Assembly (NCBI RefSeq): GCF_036324505.1
Contig: NC_086355.1
Coordinates: forward strand, 18,590,518 to 18,654,517
Direction of reading: 5' to 3'
Source: Eleginops maclovinus
Lineage: Eukaryota > Chordata > Actinopteri > Perciformes > Eleginopidae
DNA length: 64,000 bases
Of this stretch, positions 1-64,000 are shown piece by piece. The position numbers and the translations under genes were made by a program. Below the pieces are notes generated by a model, which was not told where the DNA came from, made no database searches, and was given only the letters and a program-made list of their open reading frames with translations. The stretch's first letter is position 1, and each line of letters opens with the position of its first letter.

Positions 1-6102
<6,102 letters not shown>

Positions 6103-7129
6103 TTTATTTTCCTAAAAAGGCCTGAATACCCCGCTGTAATTCCAGTGTTATATTAATTAAGATATCCAGTTTGGTAATCGAGCTGGGATCACAGTGGACT
6201 TTAAAGTTTTCCACAGTAACACTCCTGCATTCACATTACAAACATAGAAATGACTGTGAATGAAAAATTGTCACAGGTAGAGGCAGAGATTTCAAGAGGA
6301 AACCAAGTATATGATCATATTTATAAATCCTGATGAGATCCATAAAAAGACACAGAACAATTGTACGGTAGTGATGTTCGAAACGTCCTTATGCTGCTAC
6401 AAAAATATGACAACTATGATGGGCAAATTAAACACAAGTAAAAATAAAGAGCAGGATAATAAAAACTGTTGAGAAATTAAAGTGGTCACCTCTAGTGTCG
6501 TCAAAAAAAAAAGGTCCAGTGTTGCAAAAATAATCCAGTGAAGTTCTCATATCCAGTGGCTACCAACACAGTAAATGAAGTATAGAGTGGGATTTAAAAA
6601 AAGAAGGACAGTACAGTGTCACATCCATCATGTTAAGAGTCCAGGCGTTTGGGATCCACATTTTAAGTCTTTCTTTTTTTATAGATTTTAGTCCTTTGTC
6701 CAGTGTTCTTCAGCTCTACATGCTGTGTGTGTTCACAGCAGCAGGGATCCAGTGGATATGCAACAATAAACAGCACGATTCAGAAAGGGGGGAGGAAAAA
6801 CCACCTACCCCTTTGAGTCTTGTACCTTACAGTGTCATGAGATTTAAACACTGACCGCTAACTCGTACAGTGGATTCACAAGTGTTCTGAAGAAGTTAAT
6901 ACTGGTGCTAAACGTTGTTTTAACTAGGCTGTGTGTTATTGTGAAGAACGGTCATATCTCTATTCTCTGTGTGAAGTGAAGGGTTTGCCTCTTCCCTGTT
7001 TCCTCTTTCCTTGCATCCTTCAGCACATCTGGTCCAGCTTGCTTGTGTGTGTGATGGGTGAGGAGCTTGGGGAGGTGGGAGAGCAGTCAGGGAGGTGAAT
7101 GTTGTGATGGCTGCTCCTCGTTCTCTCCA
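6103..7129 (-). other. epb41l5: Probable epb41l5 3' UTR
   Basis: AT-rich, with no open frame worth naming between the stop codon and the first minus-strand AATAAA (TTTATT at 6103-6108 on +). The true end cannot be fixed without transcript data, since further AATAAA copies lie farther left. Confidence 0.4.
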
Positions 7130-41472
<34,343 letters not shown>

Positions 41473-42918
41473 GATGAGGGAGAGGGAGGGTCACACTACC
41501 ACACCTGTAAAAGAACAGAACATAACTGTGTACTGCACGTGCCTTCAGAATAGAAACAGTAGTGAACAGGTGTATGCTACGACAACAGGAAAATAAAATG
41601 TTTTTTTTTGTAGTCACAATGGTTACCTGACAAAAAACTGCAAACTGACAGGTGAGCCCCTTATTCATTTGATTATATATCGTTATTTAACATTACATCA
41701 TATTATGGGTGCAGAGGAGGCAACTGTTTACCTTGTTTGTTCCTAACATTAAGTGTATATTAACTGAATAGTTTGCCTGGCAACCAGTGGTGTAACTAAG
41801 TAGATTTACTCAAATACTGTGTACCTTTACCAGCTTTGTTAACACATTAATGTATCAATAATTGTATTCAAAAAGTAATCTATATTATTCTGAAATGGGC
41901 CAATCTGCATAATGAGTTGTTTACTTTTGGTGCTAATACTTTAATTGAGTAACATTTTGATTGTAGGACTTTTACTTGTAACAGTGTTTTCCTGCACTCT
42001 GAGTATCTGAGTATTACTTCATCCTCTGCTGGAAACAACCTCGGTGTGACATACACCAAGATAAATGTTGGTTGACAGAGTTAGCTTTAATCGGCTGACA
42101 AATAAAAAACAAGGAAAAATAAAGTAAGCTAGGGTCCATCAACGGATATAACGTTTTATAAAGTAACTCAGTTGGGGAATGGAATAATTGACATCATTAC
42201 ATTATATACTGTTAACATTTAAGACATTCATTCTAAGACTCTGCTTATTAATAATAACGGTAACAATTGGTTTTAAGGTGAGCTAGTGCTAACTGTTATT
42301 TCCAGTGTCATAATGCTAACACTAATACAACATTAAACTAACGAGGATTAAAGTAAAGATTGAAACGTTTTATTATTGCTTTTAACGTTAGTGCGTAAAG
42401 CCGAGAAAGACAAATAATCTTTTTGAAATATAGTTATCACCACATTTAAAGTAATTTGCAAAAGTAACCTAATTTAATCGACTTAAACATGTGTAAACTT
42501 GTTCGGTGTTTGTGGTGCAGGTCATCCAGAAAAAGAAACCGCTGAGATAGACTGAGTTTACAGGGCTGCAAAGACCCCTTAAACAATCTAAATTAGAATG
42601 ACAGGCAAAAAGCTTCCTTTTACTTCCGCTAAAATAATATTATTAAGTCAAATAAATCAACAAGTACCCCTTGGCTTTAAATTGAACCCAGTTTAGGCCT
42701 GAGGTACCTGATGAAAGCAAATGCAACAGGTGTGCGCTAGTTTTATAGCACGAGCTAACCGTTAGCACCGAACGCACTAGTACACTCAAGGATTCGACCG
42801 TACAGGCGCGTACCGTTCAGCAAAACAAACACCGCCTTTGCTCAGAAGGCTGTATCCGACATACACTTGCTCCGCAGCCACTTGTGGATCCGTGTAGGTT
42901 TTGATAAAAGGTACTTAC

Positions 42919-43095
42919 AAAAACCTCCTCGAATGAATTCACGGTGAAGCACGTCCGCTTGCATTTTAGACGACTAAAAATGAACCCAGTACATTTCCAA
43001 GGTGTGTAACTTTTTTCTCTTTCTTTCTTTTCTCCACTTCGTTACCTCTGCTGGATAATTTTCTCTCCCAGATTCCAACAAAAAGTAGGAGGCAA
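42919..43095 (-). other. epb41l5: epb41l5 non-coding first exon (approximate 5' end)
   Basis: A strong minus-strand donor (GTAAGTAC, GT at 42918-42917) closes a sequence that sits 1.4 kb upstream of the ATG exon and just inside a CRE-bearing region. The ATG exon has its own acceptor (TTTTACAG) 32 nt before the start codon, so a 5' UTR exon must exist upstream. The 3' edge is supported by the donor; the transcription start is a guess. Confidence 0.55.
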
Positions 43096-43111
43096 AGCTT
43101 TCCTCAGGATG

Positions 43112-43119
43112 TGACGTCA
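43112..43119. promoter_or_regulatory. Palindromic CRE in the epb41l5 promoter area
   Basis: The full consensus TGACGTCA lies inside the 10-bp palindrome GTGACGTCAC, about 190 bp upstream of the first-exon donor. This is the known CREB/ATF site and is often promoter-proximal. Its function here is inferred from sequence and position. Confidence 0.5.
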
Positions 43120-44000
43120 CGATAAATCCCTAACAAAAACGTAATTAGCATTTTTAAAGCGACACGCCTTTTTGTTTGAGTCGGCATGGTTAAATTAAGT
43201 TTTTTATTAAATCTTTTACGTATTAAAAACACCACGCTGAATTACTTTTACTTGTCGGTTTAAATCAAATTAATTCCATTATTATGTAATTTCTTAATAA
43301 ATGGTATGAGAAAATAGGGTTGCTGCATAAAGAAACAAAATATGTAGTCAAATATATAAATAACGGAACATTCATGAAATAGGTGTCATTTCATTTAAAA
43401 CGTATTGAGGACATTGGACTGTTTATTATATTCTGAATCAAGCCGCCCTAAGGTGTTGTCACCACTACTGTATAGATTACTGACTCTATTGGACAGCAGC
43501 ACCCCCTTCTGGTTAGTTTAGGAATAAATGTTTAGAAATGTGACTACTCATGTTTTTTTGACATGCAGTTCCTACCAGGAGTAGGGAGCACTCTTAACTT
43601 TATCCTAAATGTCACTTCACTAATTCTAAACATAAAATGTGTTTCTGAAGCACATCACTTGCAGGTGCAGGTCAGAAGCATTGCAAACAATAAATGCCCA
43701 AATCTAACTTATCATGGGTGCTTCTTTCTATAGAACATTAAGTAAGCATGTTTTTGTGTGTATCAAGTTTGCCGGAACGGTACGGTATTCCTATGATGAA
43801 TGTGGATGATGTACTTCCTGCACAGTGTTACTCTGCAAAATGCCTAACGATACTGCCTCAAAAAGAGGCCTGTGCTCTGCCACAAGTAATCTCATATTAA
43901 TGATCTAATATGCTGTTATGTAACCCAGCTGTGGACTATACATTCAAGTAGGCCAACTTGATTTATTTTAGGCTCATACCATCTTTAAAAGTGAGAATTG

Positions 44001-44173
44001 GCCCAGGCCGTGGCACAACTGGCTGGGGCACCTGCACCTTACGCCGGCGACCCGGGTTCGATCCCCGACCCGTGGTCCTTTCCGGATCCCACCCCGACTC
44101 TCTCTCCCACTTTCCTGTCACTCTCCACTGTCCTATCCGATTAAAGGCAAAAAGCCCCCAAAAAATGTCAAAA
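44001..44173 (+). mobile_element. tRNA-derived SINE with 14-bp target-site duplications
   Basis: The tRNA-like head has an A box (TGGCACAACTGG) and B box (GGGTTCGATCCC), followed by a pyrimidine-rich body (CTCTCTCCCACTTTCCTG) and an A-rich tail. It is flanked by perfect copies of AAAAGTGAGAATTG at 43987-44000 and 44174-44187. It lies between ptpn4 and epb41l5. The identical duplications suggest a young insertion. Confidence 0.93.
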
Positions 44174-44879
44174 AAAAGTGAGAATTGAAATACTTCCGAA
44201 GACTGGCAACTGCTTTTTTTGTGTTTAATTTACAACAATGTTTAAAACGTAGTCCTAACAGTACTAGCATCGACTTTATAATGCAGTAATACCTCTTTTT
44301 AATCGCATCCAGCTCGATAATACCAATTTAAAAGGAGATGTAAGTTGTAAGTTATTCTATGAGATAATTTGACGTTATCATAAAACTTAAAGTTCTTTTT
44401 TTTACGTTTAAGTTAAATAAAATCTAGAAACTATTGAAAAAGTTATTCGGGTTGAGCACTTGTTCTTCCCGCTGGTCACGCTAACATTTCCAAACCTCAC
44501 TTGTACAGTGTGGAAAAAGTAAAGGGATCCAAAGCCACGTCTCCATGCTTTGAAAGACAAGCTTTAATTGTTCACAATCAAGCTTATAGACAAAGCACCG
44601 AAAAACAATGATATCAGAAAGAAACAAGCAACTGAAGACAAAGGTTTTTATGACACAGGTAGGAGTTAACCAAGGGTATAATACGGTAAAACATTTCTCA
44701 ATTCTTTTGTGATTCATTATATATACACTCGCTGTTATAGATTATTATCTCAAAACAAAAAAAATTGAAATTGCAGTCTTGAAATACACACCATTTGTGT
44801 CACATTTAAATCATCTGAAAAAAAAGGGGGAAAAAATCAAATAAAAACAAAATCTTTCTGCTCACAAATGATTTTCCCT

Positions 44880-47800
44880 TTTATTTTAAAGATTTTTTTT
44901 TCATATACAACATTGTATTTACACGGTCTAGTATTATTTACACAAAATTAACAAGTGGCACTGTGTAGTTAGGAGTTATTTTCTTTTTTTGCCCCTACCG
45001 GTCTTATTTTGAAACTAAATAAAAACAAAAGAATAAAAACAACAGAACTTAAATGCTTAATATCAATTTTTTCCAGTAGCACTACCTGCCACTCAGCCTT
45101 CTACGAAGTGCTGTCCTTTGCCTAACCCGACTACAGCTGTTTTGTTTATCTTTACAAAAATACAACTAACCCCGAGCCCTCCCTATGTCTGGTCCCCTCA
45201 AACTACCTTTGATCAGTACCCTAAACACACACACAGTACCAATTATGTGTCAACAATGAAACACTTTAAACACAGATGGCGGCCTTGATTTATAACTTAT
45301 TAACTTTTCACAGCGGGGCCCATGTTTTAGTTCCCTGTTAAAAATGGTCAGTTTTGTTTTTTTTGAAATCATTGATTCATCATGAGGCCTTCAGCGTTAA
45401 TTAAATTTGATTTCACCCTGCAGCTGAATAAAAAACGTTAACAATGCTAAATGGTTGGGGGTTTTTTTAGCTCATACACACGGAGTCGTCCAATGAGAAA
45501 AACAAATCAGTCAGTCATTCCCTGGCTACAAACTCATGGTATTCTACTCATATGTCATTTGCCTTAAGGCTATTTAGAGAGTGGAAAATTATCACAAAAA
45601 AAAAGGCATCTGGGGAACAACAACACGAAAAATAAGACTGTGGATGTTACGTAGGATCTGAGAGAGGTCAGGTTTTGAGAGAGGGCCATGATATAGGTGA
45701 GTTTTTTTTAAAAACAGAGAAAGATAGCTTTTGTTGATGTGGCCGAAGTATGATTCAGCTGTGTTGACATGTTTACAGGCATAGATTCAGCCTTGTTTTT
45801 AGGACAGGCTTTAAAAAATAAAAAGACACTCCCCAAGAAGGATCTATTTGAGTTTTTTGGAAAAACTTTAGATTAGGTTTGTGTCACTATGGCACAACCC
45901 TTCATTCCAGTTAATGGACAAGCAGGCTTAGACCAGACAGCTAACAGACTACATGTTAGAAATAGAGGAAGGACAGAGATGTATAAAAAGATCTGAGAAC
46001 ACACACTCTCACACACTCACAGCAGTAAGGGTTTTCCAGCAGAATCCAATGACAGCAGGTACCAATAAGTAAAAAGATTCCAATTGATGAAGAGGCTACA
46101 CTTCATTCCATACCACTTTGTTCAGTTTTACCTGTACTGAGAAAAAGACTCTATTCGACGCTGGGTTTTGTGAATTAAAAATACAAATCTTGTTACTCAT
46201 TAACAAATCATCTTGGCACAACATGTGCTTAAAATTAAAGTACCATTGGGAAAGATTATTTATAAAAAATAGAGGAAAATTAATGGGTGAATGTTCTGTT
46301 TGTGCTGCTTCTTTGAACTGTCAACTGTACTCTGGCAGACAGACAGATTTAGAGACAAACTAAACAGCAAAGGTTGGTCTAAAGCTCCACTCCAGTGACC
46401 TCTGAACCCTAACCAAGATTTTAAAAAGTATTAGAAATTCTTTGGAAATACGAACTTAATGAGTTTGATGCATGGGTCATATGACAACTCCATTTTCTGC
46501 AAATGTTTTAAATGATTTAAATGTCCTTAAAAAGTGGAGAGGTCAGTGGAGGGAGCCTTTAAAATGTTTACGATTCACGCTAAAGGCTGAGATCAGTTCA
46601 CCGTCAAGTTATCAACAAGTTAAGTAATTCTAAAATGGAAATACTGGTTGCATAAAAGTTTAAGCAGCTTTTTACCACTTTAAAACTAATTAAAAGTACT
46701 TGTGTCAGATGTTTTTTTTAACATTATTTGCGTACCAGGTTCTAAAACAATTTTTTTATTGTCAGTGTCTGGCTCAAGGACACTTCAGAAAGGGACCCAG
46801 AGTTGATTTGAAAATCAAATTGAGTGAATATCGATTTGAATAAATAAAATGAACTGACCTCATCCTTGATTCTTTAGCTTTATCAGCCACGGTGGCTAGG
46901 AATTAGCTTAGATTGTAGCTCAGTGAGGTCGAGTGTCTAGCGGGGCCTCTCTTTTTGACACCAAAATCGTCTTCCTGTGTTAAATTAGCATTAGCATTAC
47001 ATACTGTAAGTGAATTTGTTTTGTTGAAATACATAATTTTCTGTCCCTGTGTCATTCAGTGGGAGGCCTAGAGTAGAGTAAAAGGGGTGAAAGAGAGGTG
47101 CCCAGTAAACACCGGCCGTAAGGATTGTAGATTTTCTCCACCACGGCAAACAAAGTTTGCTTCGGAGCATTTGTTGTCCGTAAAGCTCAAAAACACAGCA
47201 CAAAGCAGAATCAAAAACACAGCTTGCCGCAGCATTGAACAAGAGGTGAGATGTCCATCTGTCAGTCTGCACTGTCAGGAACTCAGAAAGCCAAGAAAGA
47301 TAAGTACAATAAATTAAATCAGTTTTTTTCCCCCATCGAAAAAAGGCAAAAAGAAAGTAAATAAGTAGTTAGAAGAAGAGGAATACTTTACTACCTAAAA
47401 ACGTAATCAGGAAAGCATGAAGCTCTAGATTCATACAAACAAACATACATGTTTCTTTTTTTGTTTTGTTCAGTGGACAGGGTTTGACACAAACTAAAAA
47501 CACAATAAATACTCTTTCTGAGGAACAAAAGATACGGTATATCTCTTTATCAGCTAAAAGGACACTAAAAAAAGGCAGGTCCGTCTGGCAGACTCGCTTG
47601 GAAGGGGACAGGGCGACCCTTTGAGGAAAAAAAAAACGTTCCATCCATTGGGGTGGCGGCCCTTCCCCTTCGTACTTATGGCACTACAGCAATTCCCCAT
47701 CCACGTTTTATCCTTTCGAACTTTTCTCCCTTTGTAGACTTTTATTTTCACCCGGAACATAGAATATCCCCCTAATGGTACCTTTTCAACACGTCTGGGA

Positions 47801-47974
47801 TTCTTTTTTTATTCTAGCTTGTCCATGACTTTCACGTTTGTTTGTTCATTTGTTCGTTTGTGTGTCCTTTTTTTATTCCATTTTCTCAGCGTAAAGTGCA
47901 ACAGTGCTTTTGTTCTCTCCTCCGGTCGCCTGGCAACCTCCCGGTAAACCCCGGTGACTGCCAAAGGTCAAAAG
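44880..47974 (-). other. ptpn4: Probable ptpn4 3' UTR (maximum extent)
   Basis: AT-rich, non-repetitive and without open frames. Minus-strand AATAAA signals occur at 47872-47877 and 47808-47813 (about 100-165 nt after the stop) and at 44880-44885 (about 3.1 kb after it). Which are used cannot be told from sequence. Confidence 0.4.
47872..47877 (-). promoter_or_regulatory. Candidate ptpn4 proximal polyadenylation signal
   Basis: AATAAA on the minus strand about 98 nt after the stop codon; a second copy is at 47808-47813. Use of a proximal site would give a very short 3' UTR. Confidence 0.35.
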
Positions 47975-59582
<11,608 letters not shown>

Positions 59583-60453
59583 CTGAGGGAGGTAAAGAGA
59601 AGGGGGGAGTGTGAAGTTCAGATAATTGTTGAAAGCTTATATTTATTATTGAAGCATCTGATTGGGAAAACTCGTGTTCCAGCTGTGGTGATATTTCCCT
59701 TATTTCCCATTCTGATTTTGTTGGCCAACAGAGAACAAATTACAAAAGCAGAAAAAAAGTAGAACACTGACTAGAGAACCAAACATAATCGTTTACAGTG
59801 CAGATGTTTTTCACAGTTTCCCAACAAGTACATTTCAGATTTTGAAATGCCAGAATAATGTAATCTGAAATATTTATCATTGCTCCCGATATCTTCACCT
59901 TTTTTAATCATCAGTTTTGCATAAACTGCAGCTTGTAAAGTTCTTAAAATGTGTATTAATGTTCTTTTACTGTCTATGAGTAGCAGGTTAATATAAGTGA
60001 TCATCATTTGCTGAAAATCCATATCGTTCCTCCCTATTTACGGTTCAAAAATGAAATTGCTCTCTGGCAGAATAACTGCTGATGAAAAAAGTTTAATGGC
60101 CTGACATTTTAAAACATGCTTGGAAACTAAAAGGAACAAATACACAGCCACAGAAAAGAGGAGAAAATAAACAAAGGTCCTAATAAAGTGTGTTGATTGA
60201 AAAAGAAAAAAGAGACAAATAGTGAAAACCAGATAAAGCGGAGTGAGAGAGGAAGAGATTGCAAGAGACAGAAAGGCTTAATAGCGCTGCGTTAGTCACA
60301 ATGCATTAACCTCAATAAAAGGGCTGCGAGATGAAGGAAAACACCCCCCCTTCATCATCCACACACTAAAAGGCAGTCAGTGTGTACGAAGGAACGACAC
60401 AAGGCAGTCAGGTAATGCTTTCAGAAACATCATGGGGCGCTCTCTGGGGGGTA

Positions 60454-60563
<110 letters not shown>

Positions 60564-61077
60564 CACTCCTTTGGGGGCGAGAGCACCAGTCAAAGCACAT
60601 TGCCTTTGTTTTGGCTCTGGCTACTGGTGCCACTTTGTGTTTGAAACACACACATGGAATCTAACATGTATTATGGGTCAGACGCAGGTCAGGCTTTCAG
60701 AAGGAGGGCAGAGCACAGCAGGCCCGGGCCCACACCGAACATCCCCCTGCATTACTGTGATTCCTCAACACAACACACATGAGTGAAATGGATATGAACG
60801 TGTCTTCCTACCACACCACTACACAGGCAAAGCCCTGGGATATGGAGATGTAACCCTTGTCGACAGCGGACATGACTAAACGTTGCTTTTTAGTTTTCCT
60901 TCCGTCAAATGCTTTGATCCTTTTTCCTTCAGGAACATTTTGAAAGCCTGATGACATACATGAGAAGGTCTGAAACAAGCTGCTAGGAAGTATGAGGTCA
61001 GATTATTCTCAGTATAAATTAATTCACACAGAAGGATTCACAAATGTAAATTTGTTTATATATGAATATCTCTTTAA

Positions 61078-61768
61078 CCCATTTTGGCCTAAAACGCCTG
61101 GAAAAAATGCCTGTACAACCTATGGGCGATTTTAGAAGAAGCCCCTAAAGCCTGAACTGTTTCTGGAAATTCAGCAATTGTGTCAACGCCTACTAAATAA
61201 TTTATTTCTCAGCCTCTGTAGCAGATAGAAACACAATTCAAAAAGTATTTGAGAGCTTACAGCTGTGGGTTTCATGAGTGGCCTCTGCAGGTAAATCGAC
61301 TTTCAACCCTGGGGTACGGTTGGAAAAACTCTGTGGATTAGAGTGGTAATTCTCCGTCCTCCACTCGGTTTCAAAACCTTGGAACTCATGGTCATCATCA
61401 TCGTCGTCTTCAAACATATGTCTTAACCATAAATCCCGGTTGATTGGTTTGATGGGTTCAAAGTCGTCAGCAATAATGTCATCAGCGCTGTTCAGATCGT
61501 CAATATCACTACCTTCACTAACTTCAAAATTCCCTCCGCAGTAAGCTAAGTCTGCCACGATTGCTCGAAAAAAATCCAAACAGTGCCACGTGTATATTCT
61601 GATGCATTTCATTGGCTAAGAGGCCGATAATTAATGCTAAAAAATACCACAGAGCTCTTGTACCAGAAAATGACGTATCCGCTTTCCCGGCTTCAATGGC
61701 AGAATGACGCAACAGTGCCCCCGGTTTTAATGGTAGAGATGCAGCAACGCTTTCCCGGATTAAATGGG
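61078..61768 (-). mobile_element. piggyBac-type transposon remnant (691 bp)
   Basis: Flanked by TTAA at 61074-61077 and 61769-61772, with ends CCCATTT...AAATGGG: the TTAA target and CCC/GGG termini of piggyBac elements. The minus strand has a 124-codon ORF (61238-61612) with an acidic region (EGSDIDDLNSADDIIADDF, FEDDDDDD), FQGFETEWRTENYH and GLKVDLPAEAT, resembling the N-terminal part of piggyBac transposases. The catalytic DDD domain is absent, so it is an internally deleted copy. Subterminal repeats with TTTCCCGG and AATGG units lie near the right end. Confidence 0.85.
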
Positions 61769-64000
61769 TTAAAACATTAATGCAAAAAATCTGTATGTTT
61801 TAATTAAAATAAGTTCTGCAAATGTTCGTTTGATCCAAACACATTTCTTTTTTCAAATATTACAAATTGTACCCACATGGAAACACACCAACATGATTGG
61901 CTGAAAATAAATGAGGCGCCTGATTGGCTACTGAAAGTTCTTCCGCTGAAAGAAATGCATTGGTGAATAGAGCAACGGCACAAAAAATTAAAACCGAAAA
62001 AAATAAAATAAACCGAATGCAGGGAGGTACATGCACGAAAAGCGGTTTGTAAATGCAGGTTCATGGGTTTGTATATAATTGCAACACTTGAGAAAAAAAA
62101 AAAAAGCGTTTTTTTTTAAGGAAATGTCTAACACCTTAACTTTTTGACCTTATAATAAAGCATAACATTGCATTCAAAGCCACCAAAAGATATACTTAAA
62201 AAGACTTCCAGTGCACACCCAAAGCTGTTTTTCCAACTAAAGGATTTTTGCTCAAACCAACCCTTGCATGACAACCTTGAAAAAGCACGTCTGTTTTAAG
62301 CATATAATGTAATTTATCATGGCATATACCATACTGCTGTAGCGCTGTTGTGTCAGCACATTATGTTATTGTGCCTTTTTGATCCCCCACACTGTCAAGA
62401 AAATATAGACGCTGCATTTTGAAAAGCGTCGCTGTAATGTGGCGCGGTTAGCTAAACTGATCATTTACACAACTAAAAACAGAACATTATGAAGAAGAGT
62501 GTCTGAGGGTTATGGCTTTGTTGTATTACTGCTCGAGAGTGGAGCTGACACAGCGTCTAACTGTGGCCTGTGGGACAGGAAGCAGATTCTAATTTAGATT
62601 TTATTGGAGGAAAATCTTGGGAGGAACTTTTGGATTATGGGGTCTGAGAAAAGTGACAGACGATAAAATATTGCAATATGTTTGGAGTCATATCATCTTA
62701 AATAGCAAGTAAAAAGTCATTGTATATGAATATTTAAGATTAGGGATGCAAATATAATTGGATGACTTATTTTAGAGGAAATTGAGTGGTTATTGTTAGA
62801 TATTCATAAAAGGCACCTATAAAGTCGGAACGGAAGACTTACTAAAATTCCTAGTCAGTCACGTTTTTTGGAGCCTATTCGTTTAGCAAAAGTAAATATT
62901 TTGGGTGAAAGATTTCACATTTTAGGGGTTTTGTTTTCGGTTGTCCGTAAAAAGCTCTATGGCGTAACAGAAAAAAGCCTCTTGGTATTATAATGTAAAC
63001 CCAACAGGAAGTCAGCCATTCTGGATTGTATGGGCTATTGTTTGCCCATTTTGCACATTACACAAACTCCTACAGTTTTGATCTGATCATCTTGAAATTT
63101 GGTCAGCGCCATTGTAAGACCTTGAAGATCCAAAGTTATTCAACACTTCCAACTTTAATTTTCTATTGTATTTCATTCTTTGTGTAATGCCTGTTAACAT
63201 GCTCCTAGACATAGAACAAAAAAAATTGAGGTGAACAAAGTGTATCTAATGTATTCAGATCTAAAACTGATGGCTCCTTAAAACAAAACTTGGAATCTGG
63301 ATTGGAAACAGTTCTTTTCGGAAAAGCATCACAATAGAAACAGTGGAGGAGGCAACACTGAGACACCAAAGCTTCATTAAAAACATCAGTTTGTTCTTTT
63401 GTTAATATTCTAGTTTTAAAATTGTATCGAGGTAACTTTTTTCAGATTCCGCTTTTTGTTTTGACGGGCCCGACTAATGGATAAACTTCTCAAAAAAGTA
63501 GTAATCTTGTTTAGGCATTAAATGTGGTAGTTTTCCATTTTTACCTCTTGCTGTTATTCCAAATGAACTGTGCATGAACTGCATGTAAAAAGCTCCGTTT
63601 GATCTTACTCATCATGAAATTATGGTGAGTAGCTTTTATGCTTCAGGCTGAATGTGGTTGTTACAATAACAGAATGCTTACACGAGGAGAATGATTGGCA
63701 CAGAGCTTCAAAAAACTTGACTCCTTTGTGTAAAAAAATTAAAGTAATAAGTAAAAAGGTGAAACACAATTACCAGATAGATTTTCAATTTGATTAAAAA
63801 CTAAAGTTGATTATTTTACAGACTTTGTTGTTTTTTTAAGCAGAAAAATGTAGTTTAAAAAAAGAAAACCATATGTGGGTGTACAAAATGGTATTGGCTA
63901 TTGTGATTGGACACATTTCACTGAGCCAATATGAATGAGCATGAATAATGTGCATGAGGAAGAGAGCGCAGGTGATTATGTCATTTTTTGGCTCTGTAAG

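Noticed and set aside
44001..44073. Functional tRNA gene
   Set aside because: The A and B boxes belong to a SINE with body, A-rich tail and target duplications; the cloverleaf is not credible.
61238..61612. Additional upstream exon of ptpn4 (acidic ORF)
   Set aside because: It sits inside TTAA-flanked piggyBac ends, has no matching splice sites and no PTPN4 similarity.

Overview
The window is nuclear DNA from a ray-finned fish, probably a percomorph. It is AT-rich with long introns, very long (CA)n/(TG)n microsatellites, a tRNA-derived SINE and several families of small inverted-repeat transposons. There are no prokaryotic features. Two multi-exon genes account for almost all the coding sequence, and both lie on the minus strand. 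I rebuilt them exon by exon from GT/AG splice sites, codon phase and remembered protein family sequences; no search was run.

Layout from left to right: 1-7129 is non-coding (3' UTR of epb41l5, then intergenic). 7130-43100 is epb41l5, a FERM-domain polarity and adhesion protein (25 coding exons plus a non-coding first exon, about 750-777 residues). Its promoter area at about 43.1 kb carries a palindromic CRE. 43.1-47.9 kb is the gap between the genes plus the probable 3' UTR of the next gene, with one SINE that has clean target-site duplications. 47975-59582 holds the last 12 exons of ptpn4, a FERM-PDZ tyrosine phosphatase: the proline-rich linker, PDZ domain and whole phosphatase domain. Its FERM half lies beyond the right edge, and 59583-64000 is one of its introns, containing a piggyBac remnant.

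Both proteins act at the cortical membrane and cytoskeleton. The tandem order PTPN4 then EPB41L5 matches human 2q14.2; the paralogous pair PTPN3-EPB41L4B sits on human 9q31, and sequence features place this window in the PTPN4/EPB41L5 branch. The points that most deserve checking are: (1) the ptpn4 last exon runs on into a roughly 120-residue acidic tail absent from the mammalian protein; (2) epb41l5 coding exon 23 is one base short of its conserved frame; (3) a purine run over 150 nt sits directly against a ptpn4 3' splice site; (4) a 120-bp (TG)n tract begins about 10 nt after an epb41l5 donor; (5) an unexplained 121-codon ORF in epb41l5 intron 16 starts at a good, phase-compatible acceptor. 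I found no convincing undescribed multi-gene system.
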